A stretch of 8,430 bases of DNA, taken from positions 1-8,430 of the forward strand of contig JAUNPM010000058.1 in NCBI GenBank assembly GCA_030536675.1, read 5' to 3'. The notes under the pieces were generated by a model that was not told where the DNA came from, searched no databases, and saw only the letters and a program-made list of their open reading frames with translations. The DNA comes from Clostridia bacterium. GTDB lineage: Bacteria; Bacillota; Clostridia; Lachnospirales; CAG-274. Positions 1-6,672 of the stretch are shown piece by piece. Position numbers and translations under genes: made by a program. The first letter of the stretch is position 1, and every line of letters starts with the position of its first letter.

Positions 1-824
1 TAAAGCTCAAGTAAAGTAAACTCCGGATTATGACTTGGATCCATACCCTCATTTCTGAAAACTCTGCCTATTTCGTATACCCTTTCAAGACCGCCTACGA
101 TCAACCTCTTTAAAGGGAGCTCAAGAGCAATTCTCATATACATATCAATGTCAAGGGTATTGTGATGAGTAATAAACGGTCTTGCAGATGCTCCGCCAGG
201 TATTGTCTGCAATATAGGCGTTTCAACCTCAAGGAAATCCAAATTGTCAAGATAATTTCTAACCGTTCTTATTACCGCACTTCTTGTAATAAAGTTTTTC
301 TTTGTTTCGGGATTTACGATAAGATCCACGTATCTCTGTCTGTATCTCAAATCAGGATCCTTCAAGCCGTGGAATTTTTCGGGAAGAACCTGTAAACTTT
401 TTGAAAGCAGCACTACCTCTGAAGCGTGCACTGAAATTTCTTCCATTTTGGTTTTAAATACGGTTCCCTTAACGGAAACAATATCACCAATATCCATCTT
501 CTTAAAAAGTTTGTATTCTTCTTCTCCCAAATCATCTCTTGTAACATAACACTGTATCTTGCCGTCCCTGTCCTGAATATCACAGAAACTTGCCTTACCC
601 ATAACACGCTTGCTTACTATTCTTCCGCCTATAGCCACAGCAGTGCCTTCATATGTTTCAAAGTTATTCTTGATCTGCATACTGTGTTCTTTAACGTCGG
701 CTTTTACAATTTTAAAAGGATCTCTTCCCATTTCCTGTAAATTAGCAAGCTTTTCTCTTCTCACCTTAAGCAGCTCATTTAAAGCCTTACCTTCCAAAGG
801 CTGCTTATTCTGATTATCTGCCAT
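1..824 (-). CDS. lysS: Lysyl-tRNA synthetase, class II (N-terminal 274 residues; cut by the left edge)
   Basis: The enzyme charges tRNA-Lys with lysine in the cytoplasm, using ATP. I translated the minus strand from ATG at 824 and the frame stays open to base 1. The protein starts MADNQNKQPLEGKALNELL. An OB-fold anticodon-binding domain spans about residues 60-142 (GRIVSKRVMGKASFCDIQD lies near its start). The catalytic domain begins with FHGLKDPDLRYRQRYVDLIV at 151-170. Motif 2 is visible at 249-274, including RVFRNEG and HNPEFT. About 45% of a usual 490-500 residue enzyme is missing beyond the edge. It follows greA by 29 bases with no promoter between them, so the two are very likely co-transcribed. 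The ribosome site is weak: AAAGG lies 14 bases before the ATG (839-843), and a three-codon frame (ATG GTA TAA) lies in between. Identification is secure. Confidence 0.97.
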   Translation of the reverse strand, partial: MADNQNKQPLEGKALNELLKVRREKLANLQEMGRDPFKIVKADVKEHSMQIKNNFETYEGTAVAIGGRIVSKRVMGKASFCDIQDRDGKIQCYVTRDDLGEEEYKLFKKMDIGDIVSVKGTVFKTKMEEISVHASEVVLLSKSLQVLPEKFHGLKDPDLRYRQRYVDLIVNPETKKNFITRSAVIRTVRNYLDNLDFLEVETPILQTIPGGASARPFITHHNTLDIDMYMRIALELPLKRLIVGGLERVYEIGRVFRNEGMDPSHNPEFTLLEL

Positions 825-853
825 AACTTATACCATAGCCTTTCTGTTGTTTA

Positions 854-1330
854 TTACTGAATATTTAACACCTTAAATCTTAACACACCGTCAGGCGCAT
901 TATTTTCAACAACATCTCCCACAGCATGACCCATAAGCGCCATACCCAAAGGTGATTCGTTTGAAAGTTTCATTTCAGCAGGATCGGCCTCAGCAGGTCC
1001 CACTATTGTATATGTTAATTCTTCTTCAAATTCTTCATCGTATACCGTAACTTTATTTCCAAGGTTCACTTTACCTGTATTAAGTTCATCCTCATCAATT
1101 ATTTCAACGTTTCTGAACATTTTTTCAATTGTAGCAATTCTGGCTTCAATTTCCGCCTGTTCTTCTTTGGCAGCGTCATACTCGGCATTTTCGGATAAAT
1201 CCCCCTGAGCTCTGGCTTCCTTAATTTTTGCTGCAACTTCTTTACGTCTTACCACTTTAAGATTTTCAAGTTCCTCCTCAAGACTGGCAAGTCCGGCACC
1301 GGTTAAAATTATTTTCTTTTCTTCAGCCAT
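854..1330 (-). CDS. greA: Transcription elongation factor GreA
   Basis: GreA enters the RNA polymerase secondary channel and stimulates transcript cleavage, rescuing backtracked complexes. The 158-residue protein matches the usual family length. The N-terminal coiled coil covers about residues 12-75 and carries the acidic tip GDLSENAEYDAAKEEQ at 43-58, with D44 and E47 as the expected Mg-coordinating acids. The FKBP-like C-terminal domain covers about 83-158 and contains the family signature SPLGMALMGHAVGD at 126-139. I chose ATG at 1330 because it gives MAEEKK, as in relatives. A TTG at 1336 is a real alternative: the AAGGAG site (1342-1347) is 11 bases from the ATG but only 5 from the TTG, and neither spacing is ideal. 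Its own strong promoter lies upstream at 1387-1415, and lysS follows directly. Confidence 0.96.
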   Translation of the reverse strand: MAEEKKIILTGAGLASLEEELENLKVVRRKEVAAKIKEARAQGDLSENAEYDAAKEEQAEIEARIATIEKMFRNVEIIDEDELNTGKVNLGNKVTVYDEEFEEELTYTIVGPAEADPAEMKLSNESPLGMALMGHAVGDVVENNAPDGVLRFKVLNIQ

Positions 1331-1386
1331 TTTCAAAACCGCTCCTTATATAAATTTATATAGCTTAATTGCTATTAATCTAAATA

Positions 1387-1415
1387 ATTATACAGTATTA
1401 CAGCCTAAAAGTCAA
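1387..1415 (-). promoter_or_regulatory. Vegetative sigma-A promoter for greA-lysS
   Basis: Reading the minus strand, TTGACT (1415-1410) and a perfect TATAAT (1392-1387) are separated by exactly 17 bases. This is one mismatch from the full consensus. Transcription would start near 1380, leaving a leader of about 45-50 bases before greA. The site lies in the 107-base gap between the kinase stop and greA, so greA-lysS has expression independent of the cupin-kinase unit. Confidence 0.8.
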
Positions 1416-1443
1416 TTATTAATTTAGTAATACGTTTTTTCAT

Positions 1444-2883
1444 TTAAACATCGTTTTCGTCTTTTTTGCTTAGATCCAGTGTAAATGTAAATTTACTTCC
1501 CCTTCCCTTTTTGCTTTCGATCTCAATATTTTGCTTATGAGCCTTTACAAATTCCTTTACAATAGCAAGTCCCAAGCCGCTTCCGTTTTTATCCATGCCT
1601 CTTGATGAATCAGCCTTATACAGTCTTTCAAAAACCCTTGACTGTTCCTCTTCAGACAACCCGATTCCCGTATCCTCCACTGATATGACTGCCTTGTTGC
1701 CTTCAATATCCGTGCTTAAAGACACATATCCGCCTTGAGTAAACTTGATGCCATTGTCCAAAAGATTTATTATTACTCTTTTTATTTTTTCAATATCTCC
1801 GTAAACCCAAATTTCATTTTTTTTGCAAAACTTGTAAAGCTTTATATTTTTAGCGTCAGCCTTTCCGCTCATAAGCTTGACAGCCTCATCTGCAACGGCA
1901 TTTATGTCAAAACTTGTCATATTAAGAGCATTTGCGGAATCATCAAGTTTATTCAAATCAAGTATGCTGTCTGAAAGCTTCTGGAGTCTTCCCGTTTCAT
2001 TATATATAATTTCTATATAGTGCCTGTATTTATCCTCACTTATTGTTCCGTCAAGCATAGCCTGCAAAAATCCTCTCACAGAAGTTATGGGAGATCTTAG
2101 ATCGTGAGATATATTTGATATTATCTCCCTTCTTCTTTTTTCAAGTCCCGCAAGATTTTCAGCCATTGTATTAAAACTTCTGCAAAGCTGCGTAAGCTCA
2201 TCATTAATGCTGTCATCTATTTCAATTTTCTCGTCAAAATTTCCCTTTGAAATATACTTTGCGGCTTCACTTAATTTCCTTATGGGTATAACAAATTCAT
2301 TTACCGTCCAGTGTATTGTAACAAACCCCAAAACAACAGACAACAGCAGGAAAAAAGCAACAACGATATACACCCTGTTTATATTTGATGTAAGCTCACT
2401 TAAAGGAACGCTTACAAAGACAACAGCCTTTACATTTCCGTTTTGAACAGTGGGATAGCACAAAATGTATCTGCTCTGATTATATATGTTGTCAATATCT
2501 CCCTTTATCCATTGGGGCTTACCTGCCATTACATTTTCATAACCGCTGAATCGTGAAATACAGTCCTTTGGTCTGATACTTGAAATATCCTTTGACCACG
2601 CTATAACATTCATATTACTGTCAGTTACAATAAAGCTGTAATCCATATATTTATCCAGAACGCCGATCTCTCTTTTAAAATATTCATTGTCAAAATCATT
2701 GCTTTCCGCACTTTGTATATAAATATCCGAAATTTTTATAGCCTGATTTAACAAATCGTCATTTTGGTCATTATAAAAATATCCTCTGAATATTTCCGTA
2801 AACCCCAGACTTAAAAGGAAAAATACAGCCAGCAAAACAATAATGTAATAGGTAAATGTTTTGGCAAAAGCTGTTTTCATCAT
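1444..2883 (-). CDS. Membrane sensor histidine kinase (HAMP, HisKA, HATPase_c), no adjacent response regulator
   Basis: This is a two-component sensor kinase that should autophosphorylate in response to an extracytoplasmic signal. A first membrane helix spans about residues 11-30. A predicted outside domain of about 140 residues follows (31-170); it has a PAS/Cache-like feel (FIVTDSNMNVIAW at 84-96), but I cannot assign a ligand. A second helix covers about 171-192 and a HAMP linker about 193-247. The dimerisation helix carries ISHDLRSP with phosphoacceptor H260. The ATPase domain shows the N box NLLDNGIKFT (373-382), the G1 box DTGIG (404-408), an F box at RVFERLYK (416-423) and the G2 box GSGLGLAI (434-441), so it looks catalytically intact. 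The ATG overlaps the cupin stop by 4 bases (ATGA), implying translational coupling. AGAGGA at 2893-2898 is a plausible ribosome site. ATG at 2880 is an alternative start one codon in. The partner regulator and the signal are unknown. Confidence 0.94.
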   Translation of the reverse strand: MMKTAFAKTFTYYIIVLLAVFFLLSLGFTEIFRGYFYNDQNDDLLNQAIKISDIYIQSAESNDFDNEYFKREIGVLDKYMDYSFIVTDSNMNVIAWSKDISSIRPKDCISRFSGYENVMAGKPQWIKGDIDNIYNQSRYILCYPTVQNGNVKAVVFVSVPLSELTSNINRVYIVVAFFLLLSVVLGFVTIHWTVNEFVIPIRKLSEAAKYISKGNFDEKIEIDDSINDELTQLCRSFNTMAENLAGLEKRRREIISNISHDLRSPITSVRGFLQAMLDGTISEDKYRHYIEIIYNETGRLQKLSDSILDLNKLDDSANALNMTSFDINAVADEAVKLMSGKADAKNIKLYKFCKKNEIWVYGDIEKIKRVIINLLDNGIKFTQGGYVSLSTDIEGNKAVISVEDTGIGLSEEEQSRVFERLYKADSSRGMDKNGSGLGLAIVKEFVKAHKQNIEIESKKGRGSKFTFTLDLSKKDENDV

Positions 2884-3215
2884 TTAAGAAAATCCTCTCT
2901 TTGAGGAGTAAACACATCGACCAGTTTACCCTTAGGAGTAAGCACCTTACAGCTGTGCATTACATTAGACGGCATATAAACAGTGTCCCCCGCCTTTATT
3001 ATTTTCACCTCTCCGCCTATTCTGAACTCAAACTCACCTTCCGCACAATAAGTAGCCTGTTCGTGTATATGCTTATGCTCAAGAGCGTCAAAGCCGTCTT
3101 CAAAATAAACTTCAACTATCATAATATTTTCGCTGTGAGCAAGAACCTTTCTGTAGTTATTACCGGGTACTATCACTTCAAGCTCACTGTCTGCATTGTA
3201 AAAAAAATTTGACAT
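2880..3215 (-). CDS. Small single-domain cupin protein
   Basis: A 111-residue protein made of one cupin beta barrel. Motif 1 gives a metal-binding HKHIHEQ at 47-53, and motif 2 gives GDTVYMPSNVMH at 76-87. The likely metal ligands are H47, H49, Q53 and H87, by comparison with the general cupin pattern. No signal peptide or membrane segment is seen, so it is cytoplasmic. Small cupins of this sort bind metals or small ligands, and a few are isomerases or dioxygenases; the sequence does not tell which. The start is well supported: GGAGG lies 7 bases before the ATG, and a good promoter lies further upstream. It is the first gene of a two-gene unit with the kinase, which raises the possibility of a shared signal, but that is inference only. 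Confidence 0.9.
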   Translation of the reverse strand: MSNFFYNADSELEVIVPGNNYRKVLAHSENIMIVEVYFEDGFDALEHKHIHEQATYCAEGEFEFRIGGEVKIIKAGDTVYMPSNVMHSCKVLTPKGKLVDVFTPQREDFLK

Positions 3216-3262
3216 ATAAATTCCTCCGTTACAATAATATTTTTAATTACAATTTTATATTA

Positions 3263-3291
3263 AGTATACCATAACAGTTCATCAAAATCAA
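3263..3291 (-). promoter_or_regulatory. Extended -10 sigma-A promoter for the cupin-kinase unit
   Basis: On the minus strand, TTGATT (3291-3286) and TATACT (3268-3263) are separated by 17 bases. A TGG precedes the -10 hexamer, giving an extended -10 (TGnTATACT). A strong ribosome site (GGAGG) and the cupin ATG follow about 40-50 bases downstream. Both hexamers deviate slightly from consensus, but spacing and context are good. Confidence 0.68.
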
Positions 3292-3311
3292 CAAACCCCT
3301 TTTATTAAATA

Positions 3312-3339
3312 TCATATTTTTATTTATAAAGCATATAAA
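3312..3339 (+). promoter_or_regulatory. Possible sigma-E-type sporulation promoter before yqfC
   Basis: TCATATT at 3312-3318 resembles the sigma-E -35 element (KMATATT), and CATATAAA at 3332-3339 resembles the -10 element (CATACAMT). The spacer is 13 bases against the usual 14 or so. In Bacillus the yqfC-yqfD pair is known to be under sigma-E control, which makes this position meaningful. The surrounding sequence is so AT-rich that chance similarity is a real risk. Several overlapping TATAAA hexamers (3325-3330, 3334-3339, 3342-3347) could instead serve a vegetative polymerase, but none has a good -35 partner. Confidence 0.4.
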
Positions 3340-3366
3340 TTTATAAAGGTCAGGTGTGGGGAGAAT

Positions 3367-3642
3367 ATGAAAAAAATAGCAGATAAAATATCGGAAAAAA
3401 GTCAATTTCCTATTGAAGTAATATCCTCTGTTCCCAAAATAGAAATAACGGGAAATAACACACTATATATTGAAAATCATAAGGGTATTAAATCACTTAC
3501 ATCGGAACAGGTTATTATAAAATTTGAAAAAGCACTTTTTATTGCAGAAGGAGAAAAAATTTCTATACTTGAAATCAACAAAGAATATGTATATTTAACA
3601 GGTTTTTTTCATTCTTTTATATTTGATAAAATTTTGAGGTGA
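3367..3642 (+). CDS. yqfC: Sporulation protein YqfC (YabP/YqfC family)
   Basis: A 91-residue protein, close to the roughly 93 residues of the Bacillus form. The family core is recognisable: PKIEITGNNTLYIENHKGI at 24-42 followed by alternating short strands, as in the YabP/YqfC family. There is no signal peptide or clear membrane segment. The exact biochemical role is not established; in Bacillus it is a mother-cell gene expressed during sporulation together with yqfD. The ATG has GGGGAG only 3 bases upstream and AGGTG 10 bases upstream, so start recognition is acceptable but not ideal. It heads the plus-strand operon and ends AGG TGA, which doubles as the ribosome site for yqfD. Confidence 0.9.
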   Translation: MKKIADKISEKSQFPIEVISSVPKIEITGNNTLYIENHKGIKSLTSEQVIIKFEKALFIAEGEKISILEINKEYVYLTGFFHSFIFDKILR

Positions 3643-3643
3643 T
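3636..3643 (+). promoter_or_regulatory. Ribosome binding site of yqfD, overlapping the yqfC stop
   Basis: GAGGTGAT is an 8-base perfect match to the complement of the 16S 3' end. It contains both the yqfC stop (TGA 3640-3642) and the only canonical in-frame yqfD start candidate (GTG 3639-3641). Measured from the last G of the core GGAGG alignment (3639), the optimal start position is around 3646-3649, where an ATA codon (3648-3650) lies in frame. Confidence 0.65.
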
Positions 3644-4880
3644 TTATATAAGCAAACTATGGAAATTTATTCAGGGTTATGTTATAATTTACGTAAAGGG
3701 TTATAATATAGAAAAACTCATTAATAAAACCGTGCAGTCTGACATTGCTGTCCACAATATTAAAAAAACGGGAAATACAGCCCTTGTTACCATATCTCCC
3801 AAGGATTTTAAAAACTTTGTAAAACTTTGCAGAAAGTATAAATGCAAGTCAAAAATAGTAAACAAAAACGGTTCTTACCGAACACTGCTTTTTTTCAGAC
3901 TTAATTTTATGTATCTTGCAGGTCTTCTGCTTTCTTTTTTTATAGTTTATTTTCTCACCCAGAGAGTATGGATAATAGATATTTCGGGCAATTCCCGCAT
4001 AGATAAACTTTCAATACTGACAAGCTGCAATGAAAACGGATTGTATGTAGGCTGTAACAAAAACAGCATAGACTGCAAAGCTGTTGCCGAAAATATTAAA
4101 CTAAAATACAAAAATATATCGTGGATAAACGTAAGCCTAAAAGGCACATCCATACATATAAAACTTTCCGAAGATAAGCCCGAAACGGTAAACACGCTTT
4201 CAGACAGCCCCGTTAATATTGTTTCATCGGTTGACTGCCGTATATCTTCAATAGTTACGGATAAAGGCACTCCCTTGGTAAAGAAAAATGATATTGTAAA
4301 AGAAGGCGATGTTCTCATATCCGCTCAGCTTGTTCCAAGCGGACTTGAAGAAAATCCCGTAACGGATATTGTTTCGGCACGGGGAAGTGTACGTGGGATA
4401 TTAACAAGAAATTATTCATTTACAATTCCCTACACTTCAACTGAAAAGAAATACACGGGCAGCAAAAAAACAGGCTACACAATTAAATTTTTTAACAGAT
4501 CCTTTACACTTAACGATCCGGAGCCTTATAAATACAACGAAAGCTCTTCGGAAACAATACAGCTTAAGCTGGGAGAAAACTGTCCCCTTCCGTTTTTTAT
4601 TATTAAAAATATTAACAGTGAATACATTCTTAATACTGTCAAAACGGATATTTCCACAGCAAAAAAAGCAGCAGACAAACAAATTATTGATCATATTATT
4701 CAAAATTACAGCACAGATTCGGATATACTATCCGTAAACACAAAATATAATGAAGGCAAAACCTCATTACAGGTAAGTGCAGAAATAACATCGGAAGAAA
4801 ATATATGCAAAGAAATTCCATATGAAGATTTAGGAGGAAACGAATTAAATGGAACAACAGAAAATTCAAATATCAGCTAA
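3639..4880 (+). CDS. yqfD: Sporulation protein YqfD
   Basis: A membrane protein of the YqfD family, about 410 residues as expected. The N-terminal cytoplasmic part begins SKLWKFIQGYVIIYVKG, typical of clostridial members. One membrane helix lies at about 88-107. It is followed by RVWIIDISGN (109-118), the start of a POTRA/FtsQ-like fold, and then by the family region GLYVGCNKNS...NISWINVSLKGTSIHIKL (134-176). A hydrophilic outer domain with SARGSVRGIL (247-256) completes it. In Bacillus it is made in the mother cell under sigma-E; its molecular role is not defined. The start is uncertain. GTG 3639 overlaps the yqfC stop but sits inside the Shine-Dalgarno sequence and has no site upstream of it. 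ATA 3648 fits the spacing and would give a protein beginning (M)SKLW. The 3' end overlaps phoH by 32 bases. Confidence 0.92.
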   Translation: MIYISKLWKFIQGYVIIYVKGYNIEKLINKTVQSDIAVHNIKKTGNTALVTISPKDFKNFVKLCRKYKCKSKIVNKNGSYRTLLFFRLNFMYLAGLLLSFFIVYFLTQRVWIIDISGNSRIDKLSILTSCNENGLYVGCNKNSIDCKAVAENIKLKYKNISWINVSLKGTSIHIKLSEDKPETVNTLSDSPVNIVSSVDCRISSIVTDKGTPLVKKNDIVKEGDVLISAQLVPSGLEENPVTDIVSARGSVRGILTRNYSFTIPYTSTEKKYTGSKKTGYTIKFFNRSFTLNDPEPYKYNESSSETIQLKLGENCPLPFFIIKNINSEYILNTVKTDISTAKKAADKQIIDHIIQNYSTDSDILSVNTKYNEGKTSLQVSAEITSEENICKEIPYEDLGGNELNGTTENSNIS

Positions 4881-5817
4881 TATTATATCATCTCTTTTTG
4901 GCAGCTTTGATTCAAACATAAAAAAAATTGAAGACGAATACAACGTAAGCATTATAAACCGGGGTGATGATATTGATATTTTAGGTGAAAGCCGTGATAT
5001 TCAAAAAGCCGTTAATGTAATAAACTCATTAATTCAGCTTATTGAATCCGGAGAATCTATAGATACCCAAAGCATTAATTACATTATCACTGAAATTAAT
5101 GAAGATAAGGCAGAGGAAGTCAATAAGCTTAAAGACGACGTTATATGTATGACTATAAACGGCAGAGCATTGAAGCCTAAGACCCTCGGTCAAAAATACT
5201 ATATTGATTCAATAAGAAAAAACACTGTTGTTTTCGGTGTAGGACCTGCAGGCACGGGAAAAACTTATCTTGCAATGGCTATGGCAATTACCGCTTTTAA
5301 AAACGGAGATGTAAACCGTATTATACTTACACGTCCCGCCATTGAAGCAGGTGAAAATTTAGGCTTTCTTCCCGGTGATCTTCAGGACAAGGTAGACCCT
5401 TATCTTCGCCCTCTTTATGACGCCCTTTATGAGATTATGGGAGCTGAAACATTCCTTAAAAATATGGAAAAAGGCGCTATTGAGGTTGCTCCCCTTGCCT
5501 ATATGAGAGGAAGGACCCTTGACAATTCATTTATAGTACTTGATGAAGCCCAAAACACAACGCCCGAACAAATGAAAATGTTTCTTACAAGATTAGGATA
5601 CGGTTCCAAAGCCGTTGTTACAGGCGACGTTACACAAATTGACCTTCCCAGAGGCAAAAAATCAGGTCTTATAGAGGCAGTTAAAATACTTGAGGATGTA
5701 GAGGGAGTTAAAATATGCACACTTACAAACAAAGACGTTGTCCGTCACCCTCTTGTGCAAAGAATTATATCCGCCTATGAAGCATATGAAAAAGCAAATG
5801 AAAAGAGTGATAAGTAA
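4849..5817 (+). CDS. phoH: PhoH family P-loop ATPase (YbeZ/PhoH-like)
   Basis: A cytoplasmic nucleotide-binding protein linked in many bacteria to YbeY and RNA/ribosome metabolism. The 322-residue length is normal. Residues 1-65 form the KH-like N-terminal region, and 105-310 the ATPase core. Walker A is GPAGTGKT (132-139, K138, T139), and Walker B is FIVLDEAQN (228-236, D232, E233). Further family signatures are LTRPAIEAGENLGFLPGD (160-177) and TGDVTQIDLPRG (258-269). The ATG is the first possible start, since TAA lies directly upstream in frame. AGGAGG (4832-4837) is 11 bases away, slightly long. The first ten codons overlap the end of yqfD, suggesting coupled translation. The ybeY ATG overlaps its stop by one base, matching the common phoH-ybeY partnership. 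In Bacillus a pgpH gene lies between these two; it is absent here. Confidence 0.96.
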   Translation: MEQQKIQISANIISSLFGSFDSNIKKIEDEYNVSIINRGDDIDILGESRDIQKAVNVINSLIQLIESGESIDTQSINYIITEINEDKAEEVNKLKDDVICMTINGRALKPKTLGQKYYIDSIRKNTVVFGVGPAGTGKTYLAMAMAITAFKNGDVNRIILTRPAIEAGENLGFLPGDLQDKVDPYLRPLYDALYEIMGAETFLKNMEKGAIEVAPLAYMRGRTLDNSFIVLDEAQNTTPEQMKMFLTRLGYGSKAVVTGDVTQIDLPRGKKSGLIEAVKILEDVEGVKICTLTNKDVVRHPLVQRIISAYEAYEKANEKSDK

Positions 5818-6269
5818 TGGACGTTTTATTTGAAAACACAACAAACACAAATGCAGATGAAAAACTTATTAATTCCGTAATAGCAGAAAGCCTTAAATAT
5901 GAAGGCATATCCGATAATTGCGAAATAAGCGTAACAATAGTAAACGATAATGAAATACATTCAATAAACTTAAAACACAGAGGCATCGACAGACCCACAG
6001 ATGTACTTTCTTTTCCTCTCATAGATTTTACAAAGGACTCTCTTCCTTCTGACAATTCCAAAATATATCTGGGTGATATTGTCATAAGCATTGAAACAGC
6101 TGTCCGTCAGGCAAAAGAATACGGACATTCAATAAACCGTGAAATAGGTTTTTTAACAGCTCACAGTATGCTTCATTTGCTTGGCTACGACCATATGACA
6201 AAAGAAGAAGAAGAAATTATGTTTAAAAAACAGGAAGAAATACTGAACAGACTTGATTTAAGGAGGTAA
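5817..6269 (+). CDS. ybeY: Endoribonuclease / rRNA maturation factor YbeY
   Basis: A single-domain zinc metalloprotein of UPF0054, involved in 16S rRNA 3'-end maturation, ribosome quality control and RNA turnover. The 150-residue length is typical. The zinc motif H-x3-H-x5-H is intact at HSMLHLLGYDH (116-126; H116, H120, H126). The second signature RPTDVLSFP is at 59-67. Position 117, usually Gly in this motif, is Ser here; the three ligands are unaffected. The start is fixed by TAATG overlap with the phoH stop; the upstream AAAGAGTGAT is only a degenerate ribosome site, so expression probably relies on coupling to phoH. Its last codons (AGG AGG) form the ribosome site of cdd. The dgkA gene that follows in Bacillus is missing. 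Confidence 0.95.
   Translation: MDVLFENTTNTNADEKLINSVIAESLKYEGISDNCEISVTIVNDNEIHSINLKHRGIDRPTDVLSFPLIDFTKDSLPSDNSKIYLGDIVISIETAVRQAKEYGHSINREIGFLTAHSMLHLLGYDHMTKEEEEIMFKKQEEILNRLDLRR
6261..6267 (+). promoter_or_regulatory. Ribosome binding site that fixes the TTG start of cdd
   Basis: AGGAGGT lies exactly 7 bases before the TTG at 6275 and is built from the two terminal arginine codons and stop of ybeY. The perfect site and spacing justify calling the rare TTG start. Confidence 0.85.
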
Positions 6270-6274
6270 ATACC

Positions 6275-6658
6275 TTGGACGAAAACAGAAAGCTTTATGA
6301 AATGGCTTTAAAGGCAAAAGAATTTGCCTATGCACCCTATTCGGGCTTTAAGGTGGGGGCAGCTCTGCTTACAGACGACGGTATTGTTTTTCTCGGCTCA
6401 AACATTGAAAATGCCTCCTACGGAGCTACTGTTTGTGCCGAAAGAGTTGCCGTTTTTAAAGCGGTATCCGAGGCAAAAACAAATATTGTAAAAATTGCAA
6501 TAGCCTCCGATACAGAGGACTTTACATATCCCTGCGGAATATGCCGTCAGGTTTTAAGCGAATTTATGCCCGACGGTGAAATTATACTTGGAAACAAAAC
6601 CCATATAAAAGTTTGTAAAGTAAAAGATATTATACCAAACAGCTTTAAATTAAGTTAA
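6275..6658 (+). CDS. cdd: Cytidine deaminase
   Basis: Converts cytidine and deoxycytidine to uridine and deoxyuridine in pyrimidine salvage, in the cytoplasm. The 127-residue size fits the small homotetrameric class. The active site is complete: NIENASYGATVCAERVA (43-59) with zinc ligand C54 and catalytic E56, and PCGICRQVLSEF (86-97) with zinc ligands C87 and C90. The N-terminal substrate region APYSGFKVGAALL (20-32) is also typical. The start is TTG, supported by an ideal ribosome site embedded in the end of ybeY, 5 bases after the ybeY stop. Downstream is a uracil-DNA glycosylase gene, so the product of one enzyme (deoxyuridine) is metabolically related to the lesion the other repairs. Confidence 0.96.
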   Translation: MDENRKLYEMALKAKEFAYAPYSGFKVGAALLTDDGIVFLGSNIENASYGATVCAERVAVFKAVSEAKTNIVKIAIASDTEDFTYPCGICRQVLSEFMPDGEIILGNKTHIKVCKVKDIIPNSFKLS

Positions 6659-6672
6659 AAGGCAGTGATTTT

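Noticed and set aside
50..110. LysS motif 2 reads DPSHNPEFT rather than the common TRHNPEFT form
   Set aside because: The core FRNEG and HNPEFT are kept and this variable position differs among class II lysyl-tRNA synthetases, so it is not evidence of a defective enzyme.
1408..1443. 12-codon frame (MKKRITKLIIDF) directly after the kinase stop on the minus strand
   Set aside because: It lacks a ribosome site of its own and runs into the greA -35 element, so it is most likely chance.
5932..5964. Repeated short AT-rich patterns and A-runs inside the plus-strand genes
   Set aside because: They reflect Lys/Asn/Ile-rich codon use in an AT-rich genome; no regular unit or spacer pattern is present, and there is no CRISPR array.
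6160..6200. Gly to Ser change inside the YbeY zinc motif (HSMLH instead of the usual HGxLH)
   Set aside because: All three histidine ligands and the second signature are intact, and Ser is a small replacement, so I see no sign of lost function.
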